Positions 52,032 through 61,407 of a stretch of 64,000 nt of DNA are shown here, piece by piece. A model generated the notes under the pieces. The model saw only the letters and a program-made list of their open reading frames with translations. It had not been told where the DNA came from and did no database searches. Position 1 is the first letter of the stretch. Each line of letters starts with the position of its first letter. Made by a program: the position numbers and the translations under genes. The DNA comes from Algoriphagus yeomjeoni (lineage in GTDB: Bacteria > Bacteroidota > Bacteroidia > Cytophagales > Cyclobacteriaceae), in the NCBI RefSeq assembly GCF_003259505.1, contig NZ_QLLK01000002.1:133387-197386 (forward strand). The letters are read 5' to 3'.

Positions 52032-52196
52032 TTACTTTGAATCTTTTTCAAGGTCGTCTCCTATGCGTTGTTCTAGATTCCCTTTCGATCCAGGGAAAGT
52101 TGTTCTTTGAGAAATATCATATCCGATCCAACACATGATTAACATGAAAATCACAAATAGAATTAAAAAGATCTTCTTATTCCGTTGCATTTGCAT
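52032..52196 (-). CDS. Small single-TM protein, 52-54 residues
   Basis: The frame has two in-frame ATGs (52196 and 52190) and stops with TAA at 52032-52034. The product reads MQRNKKIFLILFVIF, then MLIMCWIGYDIS: one hydrophobic helix after a basic N-terminus, followed by a polar tail (RTTFPGSKGNLEQRIGDDLEKD). It lies 25 bases upstream of the hypothetical 51315-52007 ORF on the same strand and may be its operon partner. No family recognised. Confidence 0.6.
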   Translation of the reverse strand: MQMQRNKKIFLILFVIFMLIMCWIGYDISQRTTFPGSKGNLEQRIGDDLEKDSK

Positions 52197-52370
52197 TTAA
52201 ATTTAAATCGATTGGACACAAAATTAACCAATCATAAGAAATCTCAGACCATTGTTCATGAAATATTGAATGAACCAGTCGGAAAAGTATACTTTTTCAA
52301 AATTGTGTTTAATTTTATGAAGAGAGTGACAAATGTACTTTTTACTTTTAATACCCTTTTTCACCCAATC

Positions 52371-52706
52371 ATGTATCAATCCATAAGCGAGCAATCAATT
52401 TACCAGTTCTTTGGCGAAGATGAGCCAGAAATGATAAAGGAGATGATTGAGATCATTTTAGAAACCAACATCAAAGATTTAACCGAGTTGGATAAATTTC
52501 ACAAGCTGAATGATTTCCCTACAATTAAAAAACGATGTCACAAAGCTAAACCTAGCATGAGCTATATAGGAGCTCAAAAAACTCGAAAATTATTAGAAGA
52601 AATGGAGAATAACCCTAATGATTTCCAGGTGCTAAATATCGACCTACAAACTCAATTATCTGCAATAGAAAAGGAGCTTAATAAGTTTCTAGAGACACTA
52701 AATTAA
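52371..52706 (+). CDS. Hpt-domain phosphotransfer protein
   Basis: The 111-residue protein is a lone histidine phosphotransfer domain: helices around IYQFFGEDEPEMIKEMIEIILE and a site helix with His57 in KKRCHKAKPSMSYIGA, the H-x-L/A-K-x-S pattern of Hpt domains. It should relay phosphoryl groups between receiver domains of a phosphorelay. No kinase is nearby. The longer frame starting at 52185 adds 62 residues unlike any Hpt, overlapping a divergent small gene; ATG 52371 is chosen. Confidence 0.88.
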   Translation: MYQSISEQSIYQFFGEDEPEMIKEMIEIILETNIKDLTELDKFHKLNDFPTIKKRCHKAKPSMSYIGAQKTRKLLEEMENNPNDFQVLNIDLQTQLSAIEKELNKFLETLN

Positions 52707-52726
52707 ATCACAGAATAAAAACCCTA

Positions 52727-55102
52727 ATGAAAATTCAGCGAAAACTACTGTTTCTGCCTTTGCTTTGCATTGCCTTTTTGCAAGCTCAGGCACAGTCCAC
52801 TTTAAGTGTAGAGCACATCATGCGAGATCCCTTGTGGATGGGTACTTTCCCATCTTCGGCATCATGGAGTGATGACTCTCAAACGATCTACTTCCGTTAC
52901 AATCAAGCACATGACCCAGCAGATTCCTTATATAAACTAGCACTGTCTAAAAAAGGCGATATTTCAAAATTGAGTTGGGCAGAAATGAGAGCCAACGAAC
53001 GTAGTGGAGAAGAATTCAATTCAGACAAATCGCTCAGATTATATCAGAAAGACAAAAAACTAATGCTAGAAGTGATGGCGACAGGCATTTCGACCACACT
53101 AATTGAGTGGCCTGAAAACTTCTCAAATGCCAAATTCATGGCAAATGAAAATGAGATCTCCTTTGCATCAAAGAACAATCTTTATGTCTTCAACAGAACT
53201 TCTAAAACGACTAGAAAAGTCACCAATATCTCCACAGAATCAAAGCCAAAGGATAAGTCCAATACAAAAGATGAAAAAGTAGCTTGGTTGGAGTCTGAAA
53301 ATCTGGAACTCTTAGACGTAGTAAAAGAGCGTAAAGAAAATGATAAAATGCGCCGGGAGTATCGTGAAGCTTTTCGCGATGCGGAGGAAGAGGAATTCAC
53401 TTATTATACTGAAGGTAAAAGTCCAGTGAATCTTCAACTGTCTCCAGACGGCAATTACGCTACATTTTCCATTTACACTTCTTCTAGTAACAAGAATACC
53501 ATTGTTCCTGACTATGTGGACGCATCAGGCTATACAACAGACCTCAACACGCGATCTAAAGTAGGTACAACGCCTACAAAAATGGAGGTCGGAATCTACG
53601 ATCTTCAGCGCGACACAGTCTATTTTATCAGTACCTCAGATCTACCTGGTATAAAGGATTTACCAGATTATGTGACTGACTATCCTGACAAAACCTGGGA
53701 AGAAAAGGAAAGAGATGTCATGATTTCTAGTCCTTATTTCTCTCCTGATGGCACCAAGGCGATTGTCAACATAGGGTCTGCAGACAATAAAGACCGATGG
53801 ATTGCGGCGATCGATTTGCAAACTGGAAAGCTGAATACCCTGGATAGACAGCGTGATGAGGCTTGGATTGCTGGCCCTGGAATAGGTAGATCATTCTTCG
53901 GTGGCACGTTGGGATGGCTTCCAGACAACAAGCACATCTATTTTCAATCTGAAGAAACCGGATATTCCCATCTTTATCTTCTAGATATGACAAATGGAGA
54001 GAAGAAAGCATTGACTTCTGGGAAATATGAAGTTTTTGATCCATTCCTTTCCAAGGACAAAAAGTCTTGGTATTTAACTACTTCTGAGGTTGATCCTGGA
54101 GAGCGTCATTTCTACAAGATGCCTGTGATGGGCGGAAAAATGGAGAAACTAACTTCCATGACTGGCAATAATGAAGTCAGCCTTTCGCCTGATGAGAAGA
54201 AGTTGGCCATTATTTACTCTTACAGTAACAAACCAGCGGAGCTTTACCTTCAAGACAATAAAGTGGGCGCCAAAGCTGAACAATTGACCTCAGGTCAAAG
54301 CGAAGAATTCAAAGCATATAATTGGAAAGATCCTGAAATCGTACGATTCACAGCAGAAGATGGGGCACAAGTTCCGGCGAGATTATATACGCCAGATCCA
54401 GCCAAAAAGAATGGTGCAGCAATAGTTTTCGTTCATGGTGCTGGTTACTTGCAAAACGTTCATAAATGGTGGAGTAGCTACTTTAGAGAATACATGTTCC
54501 ACAATCTCTTGACCGATTTGGGATATACCGTTTTGGACATTGACTACAGAGGTTCTGCTGGATATGGAAGAGATTGGAGAACGGGAATATATCGTCACAT
54601 GGGAGGAAAAGACCTTTCTGATCAAGTTGACGGCGTTAAATACCTCGTGGCTAACCATGGCGTTGACCCAGAGCGAGTTGGCTTATATGGCGGTAGCTAC
54701 GGTGGATTTATCACGTTGATGGCACTTTTCAATGCTTCTGAAACTTTCAAGTCTGGTGCAGCGCTTCGATCTGTTACGGATTGGGCACATTACAATCACG
54801 GATATACAGCCAACATTCTGAATACTCCGGAAGAAGATCCAATTGCTTACCGACGTTCTTCTCCTATTTACTTTGCCGAAGGCCTAAAAGGAAATTTACT
54901 TATGGCACATGGAATGGTGGATGTGAATGTACACTTCCAGGATGTAGTGAGACTATCTCAGCGCTTTATTGAACTAGGAAAGGACAATTGGGAAATGTCA
55001 ATCTATCCTGTAGAGGATCACGGGTTCGTAGAGCCTAGTTCTTGGACAGACGAATACAAGCGTATTCTAAAGTTGTTTAATAGTACTTTATTGGAAGAGT
55101 AA
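52727..55102 (+). CDS. S9-family peptidase (DPP IV-like)
   Basis: A serine peptidase of 791 residues, exported (signal peptide to about residue 22, AQAQ). An N-terminal beta-propeller (about 30-520) precedes the alpha/beta hydrolase domain. The triad is visible: nucleophile Ser657 in YGGSYGGF, Asp in HGMVDVNV and His in VEDHGF. An Arg/Glu-rich insert with EEEFTYYTEGKSPVN is in the propeller. It releases N-terminal dipeptides with proline or alanine, the usual DPP IV/PTP-IV role. It follows the Hpt gene by 20 bases on the same strand. Confidence 0.95.
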   Translation: MKIQRKLLFLPLLCIAFLQAQAQSTLSVEHIMRDPLWMGTFPSSASWSDDSQTIYFRYNQAHDPADSLYKLALSKKGDISKLSWAEMRANERSGEEFNSDKSLRLYQKDKKLMLEVMATGISTTLIEWPENFSNAKFMANENEISFASKNNLYVFNRTSKTTRKVTNISTESKPKDKSNTKDEKVAWLESENLELLDVVKERKENDKMRREYREAFRDAEEEEFTYYTEGKSPVNLQLSPDGNYATFSIYTSSSNKNTIVPDYVDASGYTTDLNTRSKVGTTPTKMEVGIYDLQRDTVYFISTSDLPGIKDLPDYVTDYPDKTWEEKERDVMISSPYFSPDGTKAIVNIGSADNKDRWIAAIDLQTGKLNTLDRQRDEAWIAGPGIGRSFFGGTLGWLPDNKHIYFQSEETGYSHLYLLDMTNGEKKALTSGKYEVFDPFLSKDKKSWYLTTSEVDPGERHFYKMPVMGGKMEKLTSMTGNNEVSLSPDEKKLAIIYSYSNKPAELYLQDNKVGAKAEQLTSGQSEEFKAYNWKDPEIVRFTAEDGAQVPARLYTPDPAKKNGAAIVFVHGAGYLQNVHKWWSSYFREYMFHNLLTDLGYTVLDIDYRGSAGYGRDWRTGIYRHMGGKDLSDQVDGVKYLVANHGVDPERVGLYGGSYGGFITLMALFNASETFKSGAALRSVTDWAHYNHGYTANILNTPEEDPIAYRRSSPIYFAEGLKGNLLMAHGMVDVNVHFQDVVRLSQRFIELGKDNWEMSIYPVEDHGFVEPSSWTDEYKRILKLFNSTLLEE

Positions 55103-55117
55103 AAATTCAATTTTCAG

Positions 55118-55153
55118 AAAAAATGTGGCTGGTCTATCGATCAACCATTTTTT
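55118..55153 (+). terminator. Probable terminator after the S9 peptidase
   Basis: A-run (55118-55123) and T-run (55148-55155) flank a weaker hairpin with TGG/CCA and TGGT/ATCA pairs. The stem is imperfect, so the call is tentative. Confidence 0.5.
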
Positions 55154-55245
55154 TTGTGGAAAAAACCTAATTAAATAGGAGAAGATTTTAAAACATTCAC
55201 TGTGAGGGTATGAAAATAGTTTAAGAAAACCGGCTGTTTCTATGT

Positions 55246-55303
55246 CGCTGAAACCCTAAATCTATACCGCGCTTTCAGCGAAACCACTGCGGACTCTGTG
55301 GTT
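55246..55303. repeat. Two tandem intergenic hairpins
   Basis: CGCTGAAA (55246-55253) pairs with TTTCAGCG (55273-55280), and AACCAC (55282-55287) pairs with GTGGTT (55298-55303). They are spaced one base apart in a gene-free stretch between the S9 gene and the ACP-like gene. No T-tract follows the first. It may be a dispersed intergenic repeat unit; type unknown. Confidence 0.45.
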
Positions 55304-55319
55304 AAAAAAGAACTTATAA

Positions 55320-55351
55320 AAAAAGAGTCCCGGACATCCGGGACTCTTTTT
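55320..55351 (-). terminator. Terminator of the ACP-like gene
   Basis: A perfect 14-bp stem (55320-55333 with 55338-55351, loop ACAT) with a GC-rich core AGTCCCGG/CCGGGACT; T's follow on the minus strand. It lies 7 bases past the stop at 55358. Confidence 0.92.
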
Positions 55352-55357
55352 CATTAA

Positions 55358-55588
55358 TTAACTCATCAACAATTCAATAATCTGGGCGGGTACTTTCACA
55401 CCCTCAACCTTATCATCGGCAATCTGTTTTCTTAATTCATATTCCAATTCGAAAATCAAACCTGAGACAAATACTTTGTCCATTCTCAGATCACTTTCAA
55501 ACGAAGCGTATTTTCTCTTCCCCGTCAGGTCAATTCCATATTGATGGAAAACCTTTGAGATTTTGCGTAAATCAGTATAATTCTTCAT
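55358..55588 (-). CDS. ACP-like small protein lacking the phosphopantetheine serine
   Basis: The 76-residue protein resembles an acyl carrier protein in length and helix pattern: SFESDLRMDKVFVSGLIFELE then LRKQIADDKVEGVKVPAQ and a final helix (IIELLMS). At the place where ACPs have D-S-L, residues 37-38 are Asp-Lys, so no prosthetic group can be attached. It is short, has no signal and is acidic/basic balanced. It ends at a strong terminator. The resemblance is my own reading; function unknown. Confidence 0.55.
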   Translation of the reverse strand: MKNYTDLRKISKVFHQYGIDLTGKRKYASFESDLRMDKVFVSGLIFELEYELRKQIADDKVEGVKVPAQIIELLMS

Positions 55589-55689
55589 TGGGCAGGTAGT
55601 TTAAACCCTTGCTAATCTTGCTGATTAGCAAGGGTTATTTTTTTTTATAATTCTTAGTCTTATTTGGAAAAATGAATCCAGTTCATTGT

Positions 55690-55757
55690 CATCTCAGTAA
55701 AAACCTGGCGTTGAGGCCGCATCGGTCACCCGACATCGGTCCTCGGTCATACTGGAT
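55690..55757 (-). repeat. Intergenic repeat-like segment, copy C
   Basis: On the minus strand the stretch 55711-55750 reads ATGACCGAGGACCGA, then a 14-base insert, then GATGCGGCCTCAA. The two ends match ATGACCGAAGACCGA and GCGGCCTCAA of the segment at 12613-12638. It lies in the 175-base gap between the ACP-like gene and the RND operon's last gene, and is GC-rich compared with its surroundings. Confidence 0.5.
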
Positions 55758-55763
55758 TTTTTC

Positions 55764-58700
55764 TTAGACGTATGCGGCAGCTTCAGACTCAAACTCCTCA
55801 ACATTGGTATCTTCGAGTTCGATTTGCTTTTTCTCTCCCTTACCGATTTTCACCATAAATCTGTCAAACAAATAGTAGATCACAGGCACTACGACCAGAG
55901 TCAGGAACATAGAAGAAAGCAAACCGCCGATGATCACCCAAGCCAAGCTATTTTTCCACTCAGCACCTGCACCGGTTGCCAAAGCAATTGGCATCATACC
56001 AATCACCATTGCAATCGTAGTCATCAGAATTGGGCGGAAACGAATCTTCACAGCTTTCTCCAAGGCTTCTTTCACGGCAACTCCTTCTTCTTTAAGTTGA
56101 TTGGTGAAATCGACCAAAAGGATCGCATTCTTAGCTACAAGCCCCATCAGCATGATCAGACCCATGATAGAAAAGATACTTAGCGTTCCTTTAGTCAGTG
56201 CCAAAGCAAGCAAGGAACCGATCAATGCCATAGGAAGTGAGAACATCACCACCAATGGATAGACATAAGAATCATACAAGGCTACCATGATCAAGTAGAT
56301 CAAAATAATAGAAGCCAAAAGGGCAATTCCTAAGGATCCAAAACCTTCTGCTTGATTCTTCATATCACCATCGTAGTTGATCTGAACCTGCTGTGGAAGA
56401 TCCATTGCATCGATAGCTGCTGTCAACTCGGCGCCAACCGTTCCAGAAGGAACACCAGCTACCTGAGAGGTGATTTTCACAGAAGAAACCCGATCTCTAC
56501 GCTCTAACTTAGTCGGACCTTCCGACTGATTTACTGTCGCGAATTGCTCAAGCTTCACCAGCTGACCTTTTCTATTGAGAAAAGTAAGGTTCTGAACATC
56601 CGAGATTGACTTTCTATCAAACTCATTCAGCTTCACTAGGATATCATATTCGTAATCACCATCAGTGTACTTAGAATCGTCATTACCGTTGAATGCCACC
56701 TGAAGCGCTCCACCCACCATATCCATGGAAAGTCCCAGCTCATTCATTTTAAAACGATCCACTTCTACGCGGATTTCTGGATTACCATCTTCCAGAGAGC
56801 TTTCAATCTTTCTTGTGCCTTTCAATCCAGCTAAAATTCCTTCGATTTTTTCGGAAACTACCCGAATAGAATCCTTGTCAGGACCGGAAACAATCACCTG
56901 TATCGGTGCATCGTTTGCAGTACCCATGATAGAAATTGGAACACCTGTGTATTCTGCTCCGGTAATATTCTCCTCCAAGTAGTTTTCAAGATTTCTGGCA
57001 TAATCCGGTCCAGTCATAGACCTAAACTCAGGAGCAACCAGTTTCACCAAAATCTCAGAAGTAAATGGAGAAGATTGAGAACCAGTAAACTGCCCACTTG
57101 CTACACCAACAGTGGTAAATACTTCAGTGACTTCAGGGAGTGTTCTCAGATAATCTTCCACCTCACGAGTCTTGAAGTTAGTTTGCTCCAGTGTTGCATC
57201 CTTTGGAAGTTCCAGCCTAAGCAGGAATTCTCCTCTATCTCCTTCAGATACGAATTCGGAGCCGATAAAGCCTTTTATCACTAAGAAAAAAGATGAAATA
57301 AAGAGTACAAATGTGATCCCCAACAAAGCAACTTTATGTGCAAATCCCCATCTCAAAATACCAACAAGCCAATCCACAAAAGCATCCAAGCCTGCCTCAA
57401 AACCATAGACGATTTTTCCAAAAAAGGAATTCTTATCCAAATGCTCCAGCTTGGAAAATCGTGATGTGAGTAGTGGAATCAAGGTAAAAGCTACCAGTAA
57501 ACTGATCAAAGTCGCTGTGGCAACGGTAATACTGAACTGAGCCAAAATCCCTCCAATCAACCCTCCAGTCATCGCCAGAGGTACGAATACCACAATAATC
57601 ACCAAGGTAATGGAGACTACTGTAGCACCGATTTCCCGGATACCATCGTAGGAAGCCTGAGCGATAGTTTTACCCATTTCCAGGTGACGGTAGATATTTT
57701 CTATCACCACAATGGCATCATCCACTAGGATACCAACCACTAGTGAAAGTGCCAGCAATGACATGAGGTTCAGAGTAAATCCTGCCAAGAACATGACCGT
57801 GAATGTCGCCACAATGGAAGCCGGCACAGCAACCATCACGATCACTGCATTACGGATACTGTGTAAGAACAACAGCATGATCAAAGCCACCAGTACAACT
57901 GCAATAATCAAATCAGTAATTACATGATTCGCTGCCTCCAATGTAAACTCAGAAGTGTTTTGGGAGATTTGGAATGAAACTCCCTCTTTAGCGTAGGTCT
58001 GCTCCAGGGTGTTGAGCTCATTTACCAAAACCTCAGAAACCTCCACGGCATTGGCATCAGACTGTTTTTGTATAGTCAAGCCAATTGCAGATTTGCCGTT
58101 TAGTCGTGTCAAAATATCCTCGTCTTTATAGGAATCCTCCACCTCTGCAACTTCTTTCAGCTGTATTGGCGATTCATCGTCACGGTAAGCAATTACCAGA
58201 TTCTCTATATCCTGAATGTTTTGAAACTTACCGGCAAGACGAATTAAAACCTGTCCTTCATCGTCCTTCAGTCGTCCTGTAGGAAAATCCAAGTTACTTG
58301 CATTGATCGTCTGGGCTACAGCGATGGGCGAGATCCCATACCCGTCCAGCTTGTTTCTATCCAAATTCACTTTAATCTCACGCTCTGTACCGCCGAGCAT
58401 GTTGACCTGAGCCACACCTTTGATCTGAGCCAAAGAAGGCTGAATCTTATTTTTGATCAAATCATAAAACTCAGACGGATTCAGATTGGAATAAACAGCC
58501 AATTGCATAATAGGCAAATCATCCAAGTCAAACTTACCCAAGCTTGGAGGATCTGCATCTTCAGGAAGATCACCCAAGATCGCATTGATTTTACGCTGCG
58601 CATCTTGCATGGAATAATCCACGTCTGCTCCTGCTTCCAATTCAATAGTGATGATAGAAACACTCTCTTGAGAAATCGAATTCATAGATTTGATCCCTTC

Positions 58701-58922
58701 CAAGGAGGCTACAGCATCCTCAATTTTCTTTGTTACTGAAGTCTCCACTTCAGAAGGCGCTGCGCCAGGATATACCGTGGAAATGGTCACTACGTTGGTT
58801 TCCATTTTTGGTAAAAGCTCGTAAGACAATTGTGTGTAGGAAAAAATCCCCAGCAAAGTCAGTACGGTAAACAGCACGACCACCATGGTCGACCGTTGTA
58901 TGGATATTTTAGTGATTTGCAT
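55764..58922 (-). CDS. RND efflux pump inner-membrane transporter (HAE1/AcrB type)
   Basis: The proton-driven inner-membrane transporter of a tripartite efflux pump, 1052 residues. Twelve hydrophobic helices in two repeats; the first TM follows MQITKISIQRSTMVVVLFTVL. GLVVG/LVVGILVDDAIVVIENIYRH near residue 396 contains the proton-relay Asp pair. The second half repeats the pattern (LIMLMGLVAKNAILLVDFTNQ). The porter domains have the usual Y-P-G/PGAAPSEVE start. The stop lies 158 bases from the copy C repeat. It starts 3 bases after the adaptor gene, so the order is tolC-adaptor-RND. Substrate range unknown. Confidence 0.95.
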   Translation of the reverse strand: MQITKISIQRSTMVVVLFTVLTLLGIFSYTQLSYELLPKMETNVVTISTVYPGAAPSEVETSVTKKIEDAVASLEGIKSMNSISQESVSIITIELEAGADVDYSMQDAQRKINAILGDLPEDADPPSLGKFDLDDLPIMQLAVYSNLNPSEFYDLIKNKIQPSLAQIKGVAQVNMLGGTEREIKVNLDRNKLDGYGISPIAVAQTINASNLDFPTGRLKDDEGQVLIRLAGKFQNIQDIENLVIAYRDDESPIQLKEVAEVEDSYKDEDILTRLNGKSAIGLTIQKQSDANAVEVSEVLVNELNTLEQTYAKEGVSFQISQNTSEFTLEAANHVITDLIIAVVLVALIMLLFLHSIRNAVIVMVAVPASIVATFTVMFLAGFTLNLMSLLALSLVVGILVDDAIVVIENIYRHLEMGKTIAQASYDGIREIGATVVSITLVIIVVFVPLAMTGGLIGGILAQFSITVATATLISLLVAFTLIPLLTSRFSKLEHLDKNSFFGKIVYGFEAGLDAFVDWLVGILRWGFAHKVALLGITFVLFISSFFLVIKGFIGSEFVSEGDRGEFLLRLELPKDATLEQTNFKTREVEDYLRTLPEVTEVFTTVGVASGQFTGSQSSPFTSEILVKLVAPEFRSMTGPDYARNLENYLEENITGAEYTGVPISIMGTANDAPIQVIVSGPDKDSIRVVSEKIEGILAGLKGTRKIESSLEDGNPEIRVEVDRFKMNELGLSMDMVGGALQVAFNGNDDSKYTDGDYEYDILVKLNEFDRKSISDVQNLTFLNRKGQLVKLEQFATVNQSEGPTKLERRDRVSSVKITSQVAGVPSGTVGAELTAAIDAMDLPQQVQINYDGDMKNQAEGFGSLGIALLASIILIYLIMVALYDSYVYPLVVMFSLPMALIGSLLALALTKGTLSIFSIMGLIMLMGLVAKNAILLVDFTNQLKEEGVAVKEALEKAVKIRFRPILMTTIAMVIGMMPIALATGAGAEWKNSLAWVIIGGLLSSMFLTLVVVPVIYYLFDRFMVKIGKGEKKQIELEDTNVEEFESEAAAYV

Positions 58923-58925
58923 AGC

Positions 58926-59978
58926 TTACTGAACTTTCACTTTGGTACCTTCTTTCACATTGATCAGACCAGAAGCGATCACTTCGTCACCAGCTTTTAG
59001 CCCATCCAAAATTTCAACTGTTCCATCATCCAGCGGATTGATTTTCACTGGCTGGTAAACAGCTGTACCATCTTTGATAAGGTAAACACCTGGATTTTTC
59101 AAGCTTCCGGAGATGGATTTTCTGTCAATTTTGAGCACTTTCTCATCCTGAGAAAATTTAAATTGAGCCGTTCCAAACATACCCGGCTTGATTTGATCTT
59201 GATTTTTACTCGTCATGATCAATTCCACTTGGTATTTGAAAGAAGCATCTGCCATATCAGATATGAAATGTACTTTACCTGTAAATTCCTGATTGGAAAT
59301 GGCGTTCACTTTCACCGCGATCTCTTCGCCTTTAGTTACTTTTGCTATTTCACTTTCAGTGACGTTCACCGACAATTTCAGAGGAGACTTATTGATAATA
59401 TCTGCCAAAGGCATTCCTGGGCTCACTAAAGCGCCCAATTCGTAATAATCTTCATTGATAAAACCAGCAATCGGAGCAGTCACCTGTGTGTCGTCCAGTC
59501 TCTTTTTCAAAGCTGAAAGTTGTGCATCAGCGATTTTGAAGGCATTTTCACTTTCTTCAAACTGTTTTTTAGTAATCGCATCAGTCGCAGCCAGATTTTC
59601 AAAACGCTTCAAGTCTTTCTCGGCTTGATCTCTTTTTAGTTTGGCAATCGTATAATCCGATCGAATCAAACGATCATCGATTTGCACGATTAAATCGCCT
59701 TTTCTTACGTAATCGCCTTTTCTTCTTTGGATTTTCACAATCGCTCCAGAGGTCTCAGACATTAATTTCAATTCCTGAGAAGGTTCAAAAATCCCATTTG
59801 CTTCGAAATTCCTGTTTACAGTCTTTTCTTCCACTTTTTCCACAGTCACAGAGATAAACTCGCTGGACTTCATGGCAAGTGTGGCTGCTTCGTTCATTTC
59901 TTCCTTGTTGTTGTAAAGCGTGAAAGCTACTGCTCCTACCCCAACCAGGAGCAAGGCTATAATGATTAACTTTTTCAT
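58926..59978 (-). CDS. RND periplasmic adaptor (membrane fusion protein)
   Basis: The 350-residue adaptor starts with a signal anchor (KLIIIALLLVGVGAVAFTLY). A lipoyl-like beta-barrel (SETSGAIVKIQRRKGDYVRKGD), a helical hairpin (residues ~110-170) and the second half of the lipoyl domain (APIAGFINEDYYELGALVSPG) follow, then beta-barrel and membrane-proximal domains (ANGIFEPSQELKLMSE, GQVKVQ-type end). It should link the RND protein to the outer-membrane channel. It lies 24 bases after tolC and 3 before the pump gene. Confidence 0.93.
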   Translation of the reverse strand: MKKLIIIALLLVGVGAVAFTLYNNKEEMNEAATLAMKSSEFISVTVEKVEEKTVNRNFEANGIFEPSQELKLMSETSGAIVKIQRRKGDYVRKGDLIVQIDDRLIRSDYTIAKLKRDQAEKDLKRFENLAATDAITKKQFEESENAFKIADAQLSALKKRLDDTQVTAPIAGFINEDYYELGALVSPGMPLADIINKSPLKLSVNVTESEIAKVTKGEEIAVKVNAISNQEFTGKVHFISDMADASFKYQVELIMTSKNQDQIKPGMFGTAQFKFSQDEKVLKIDRKSISGSLKNPGVYLIKDGTAVYQPVKINPLDDGTVEILDGLKAGDEVIASGLINVKEGTKVKVQ

Positions 59979-60002
59979 CGTTTCGTTGGTATGAGTTTTC
60001 TA

Positions 60003-61370
60003 TTAGAGTAAAAGATTTTTGATTTTCCCCGAAGAATTCAGAATCTCCAATTGGGCAATTCGAACCTGGATAATTTGATTGTTGTAGTTGGCCTGAGCCT
60101 CACGCTGTGTTGTCTCGGAATCGAGCAAATCTGTAAGTGGACTTAACCCTTCTTTGTATAGCAGAGTGGTTTCCTCAAAAACATCATTTGCCAGGTCCAG
60201 ATTGCTGTCCAGAGACGCTAGGGTATTTAAAGAATTGTAGTATTTGTTTAGCGCATTTTTATATTCCAACTCAGCTGCGTCTTCTGCCTGTAAGCGATCT
60301 AGACTCAATTGCTGAGCGCTGACTTTAGATTGAGCAGCTTTGTATTTAGTCTGCATCCCATCGAAAATTGGGATCTGTAGTTTCAAACCAATTAAAAACC
60401 CCTGATACCAAACTCTTCCCTGACTTAAAAAATCAAATTCAGAAGAGAAAGCATTTTTGTTCCAATCAGCGAAACCAACCAACTGAGGCTGATGCGCTGC
60501 CTTGATGTTCTTGTATTCGAATTCATACAATTTCTCTTGTACACCCAAAACCTGAATATCTTTTCTGTCGAAAATGTTGAAATCCTGCAGCTGAAAATCC
60601 TTTATTTTCTCATCCATATCTGCTGCAGATTGATCCAAATTGATCTCAGCATCTACCGGTATTCCCATTAGTAACTTCAGATACCCTGCCCGTTGAAAAA
60701 TAGCTATCTCCAGATTTACCAGTTCGCTTTGAATTGAGGTCAAATTCACTTTTACCCGATTCAAGTCTACTTTTCTGGCTAGATCATTATCGTATTGAGA
60801 TTGTAGAATATTTTGAAGACTTTTCAACTGATCTATGTTGGCCTGAAGATTTTCTTTCTGAAGTTCCAGCTGAATCACGCCCAAGAAATTCATGGAGATT
60901 TCGTGGATCACATTTTCTTCCGACTGCTCAGACAGAATGCGATAAAACTCTTCACCCGTTTTTGCTGCTTTCAAACCAATGAGATAGGAATTGCTAAAGA
61001 TCAACTGGTTCAATTCAAAGCCAGCTTTCAAAGACTGTGGCACGCCAAGCGCAATCACCTGAATTTCGTTTGGATCCCCACCGAAAATCCCACCAGGAAC
61101 GGCTTGAGGAAATACATCCAGAAAATTGTTGTATTGCCCGTAAGCAGAAAACTGAGGAAGGCCTGCTCCACGTATTTCGTTTCGCTGATAGGTTGCCTTC
61201 TCCTCATCTAGCATAGCTTTTTTCAGCGTGCGGTTATTTTCCAAACCAATCTGAATACTTTCTTTCAAAGTAAGCGTATCTGGCAAGCTGAACTCCTGCG
61301 CTGCTTCTTGACCCATAGCCATAGCTGGAGCCATCAGGAAAAATGCATAGGTTAAATACTTCTTTAACAT
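60003..61370 (-). CDS. TolC-family outer-membrane efflux protein
   Basis: The 455-residue channel has a signal peptide (to about residue 20, AMAMG) and two OEP domains made of long alpha-helices (e.g. SEQSEENVIHEISMNFLGVIQ; KAAQSKVSAQQLSLDRLQAEDA) with intervening barrel strands. It forms the outer-membrane exit of the efflux pump. It is the first gene of the operon; its upstream 72 bases contain the 27-bp pattern shared with the regulator gene. Confidence 0.93.
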   Translation of the reverse strand: MLKKYLTYAFFLMAPAMAMGQEAAQEFSLPDTLTLKESIQIGLENNRTLKKAMLDEEKATYQRNEIRGAGLPQFSAYGQYNNFLDVFPQAVPGGIFGGDPNEIQVIALGVPQSLKAGFELNQLIFSNSYLIGLKAAKTGEEFYRILSEQSEENVIHEISMNFLGVIQLELQKENLQANIDQLKSLQNILQSQYDNDLARKVDLNRVKVNLTSIQSELVNLEIAIFQRAGYLKLLMGIPVDAEINLDQSAADMDEKIKDFQLQDFNIFDRKDIQVLGVQEKLYEFEYKNIKAAHQPQLVGFADWNKNAFSSEFDFLSQGRVWYQGFLIGLKLQIPIFDGMQTKYKAAQSKVSAQQLSLDRLQAEDAAELEYKNALNKYYNSLNTLASLDSNLDLANDVFEETTLLYKEGLSPLTDLLDSETTQREAQANYNNQIIQVRIAQLEILNSSGKIKNLLL

Positions 61371-61407
61371 GTCGTTGAATAATAGTTAGTTATAAAATAT
61401 ATAGTTG

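Noticed and set aside
52185..52370. 62-residue N-terminal extension of the Hpt protein
   Set aside because: Composition is unlike Hpt proteins and the DNA overlaps the start of a divergent small gene and a probable promoter.
53182..53400. Antisense ORF inside the S9 peptidase gene
   Set aside because: Serine-rich shadow frame of a conserved gene, no start context.
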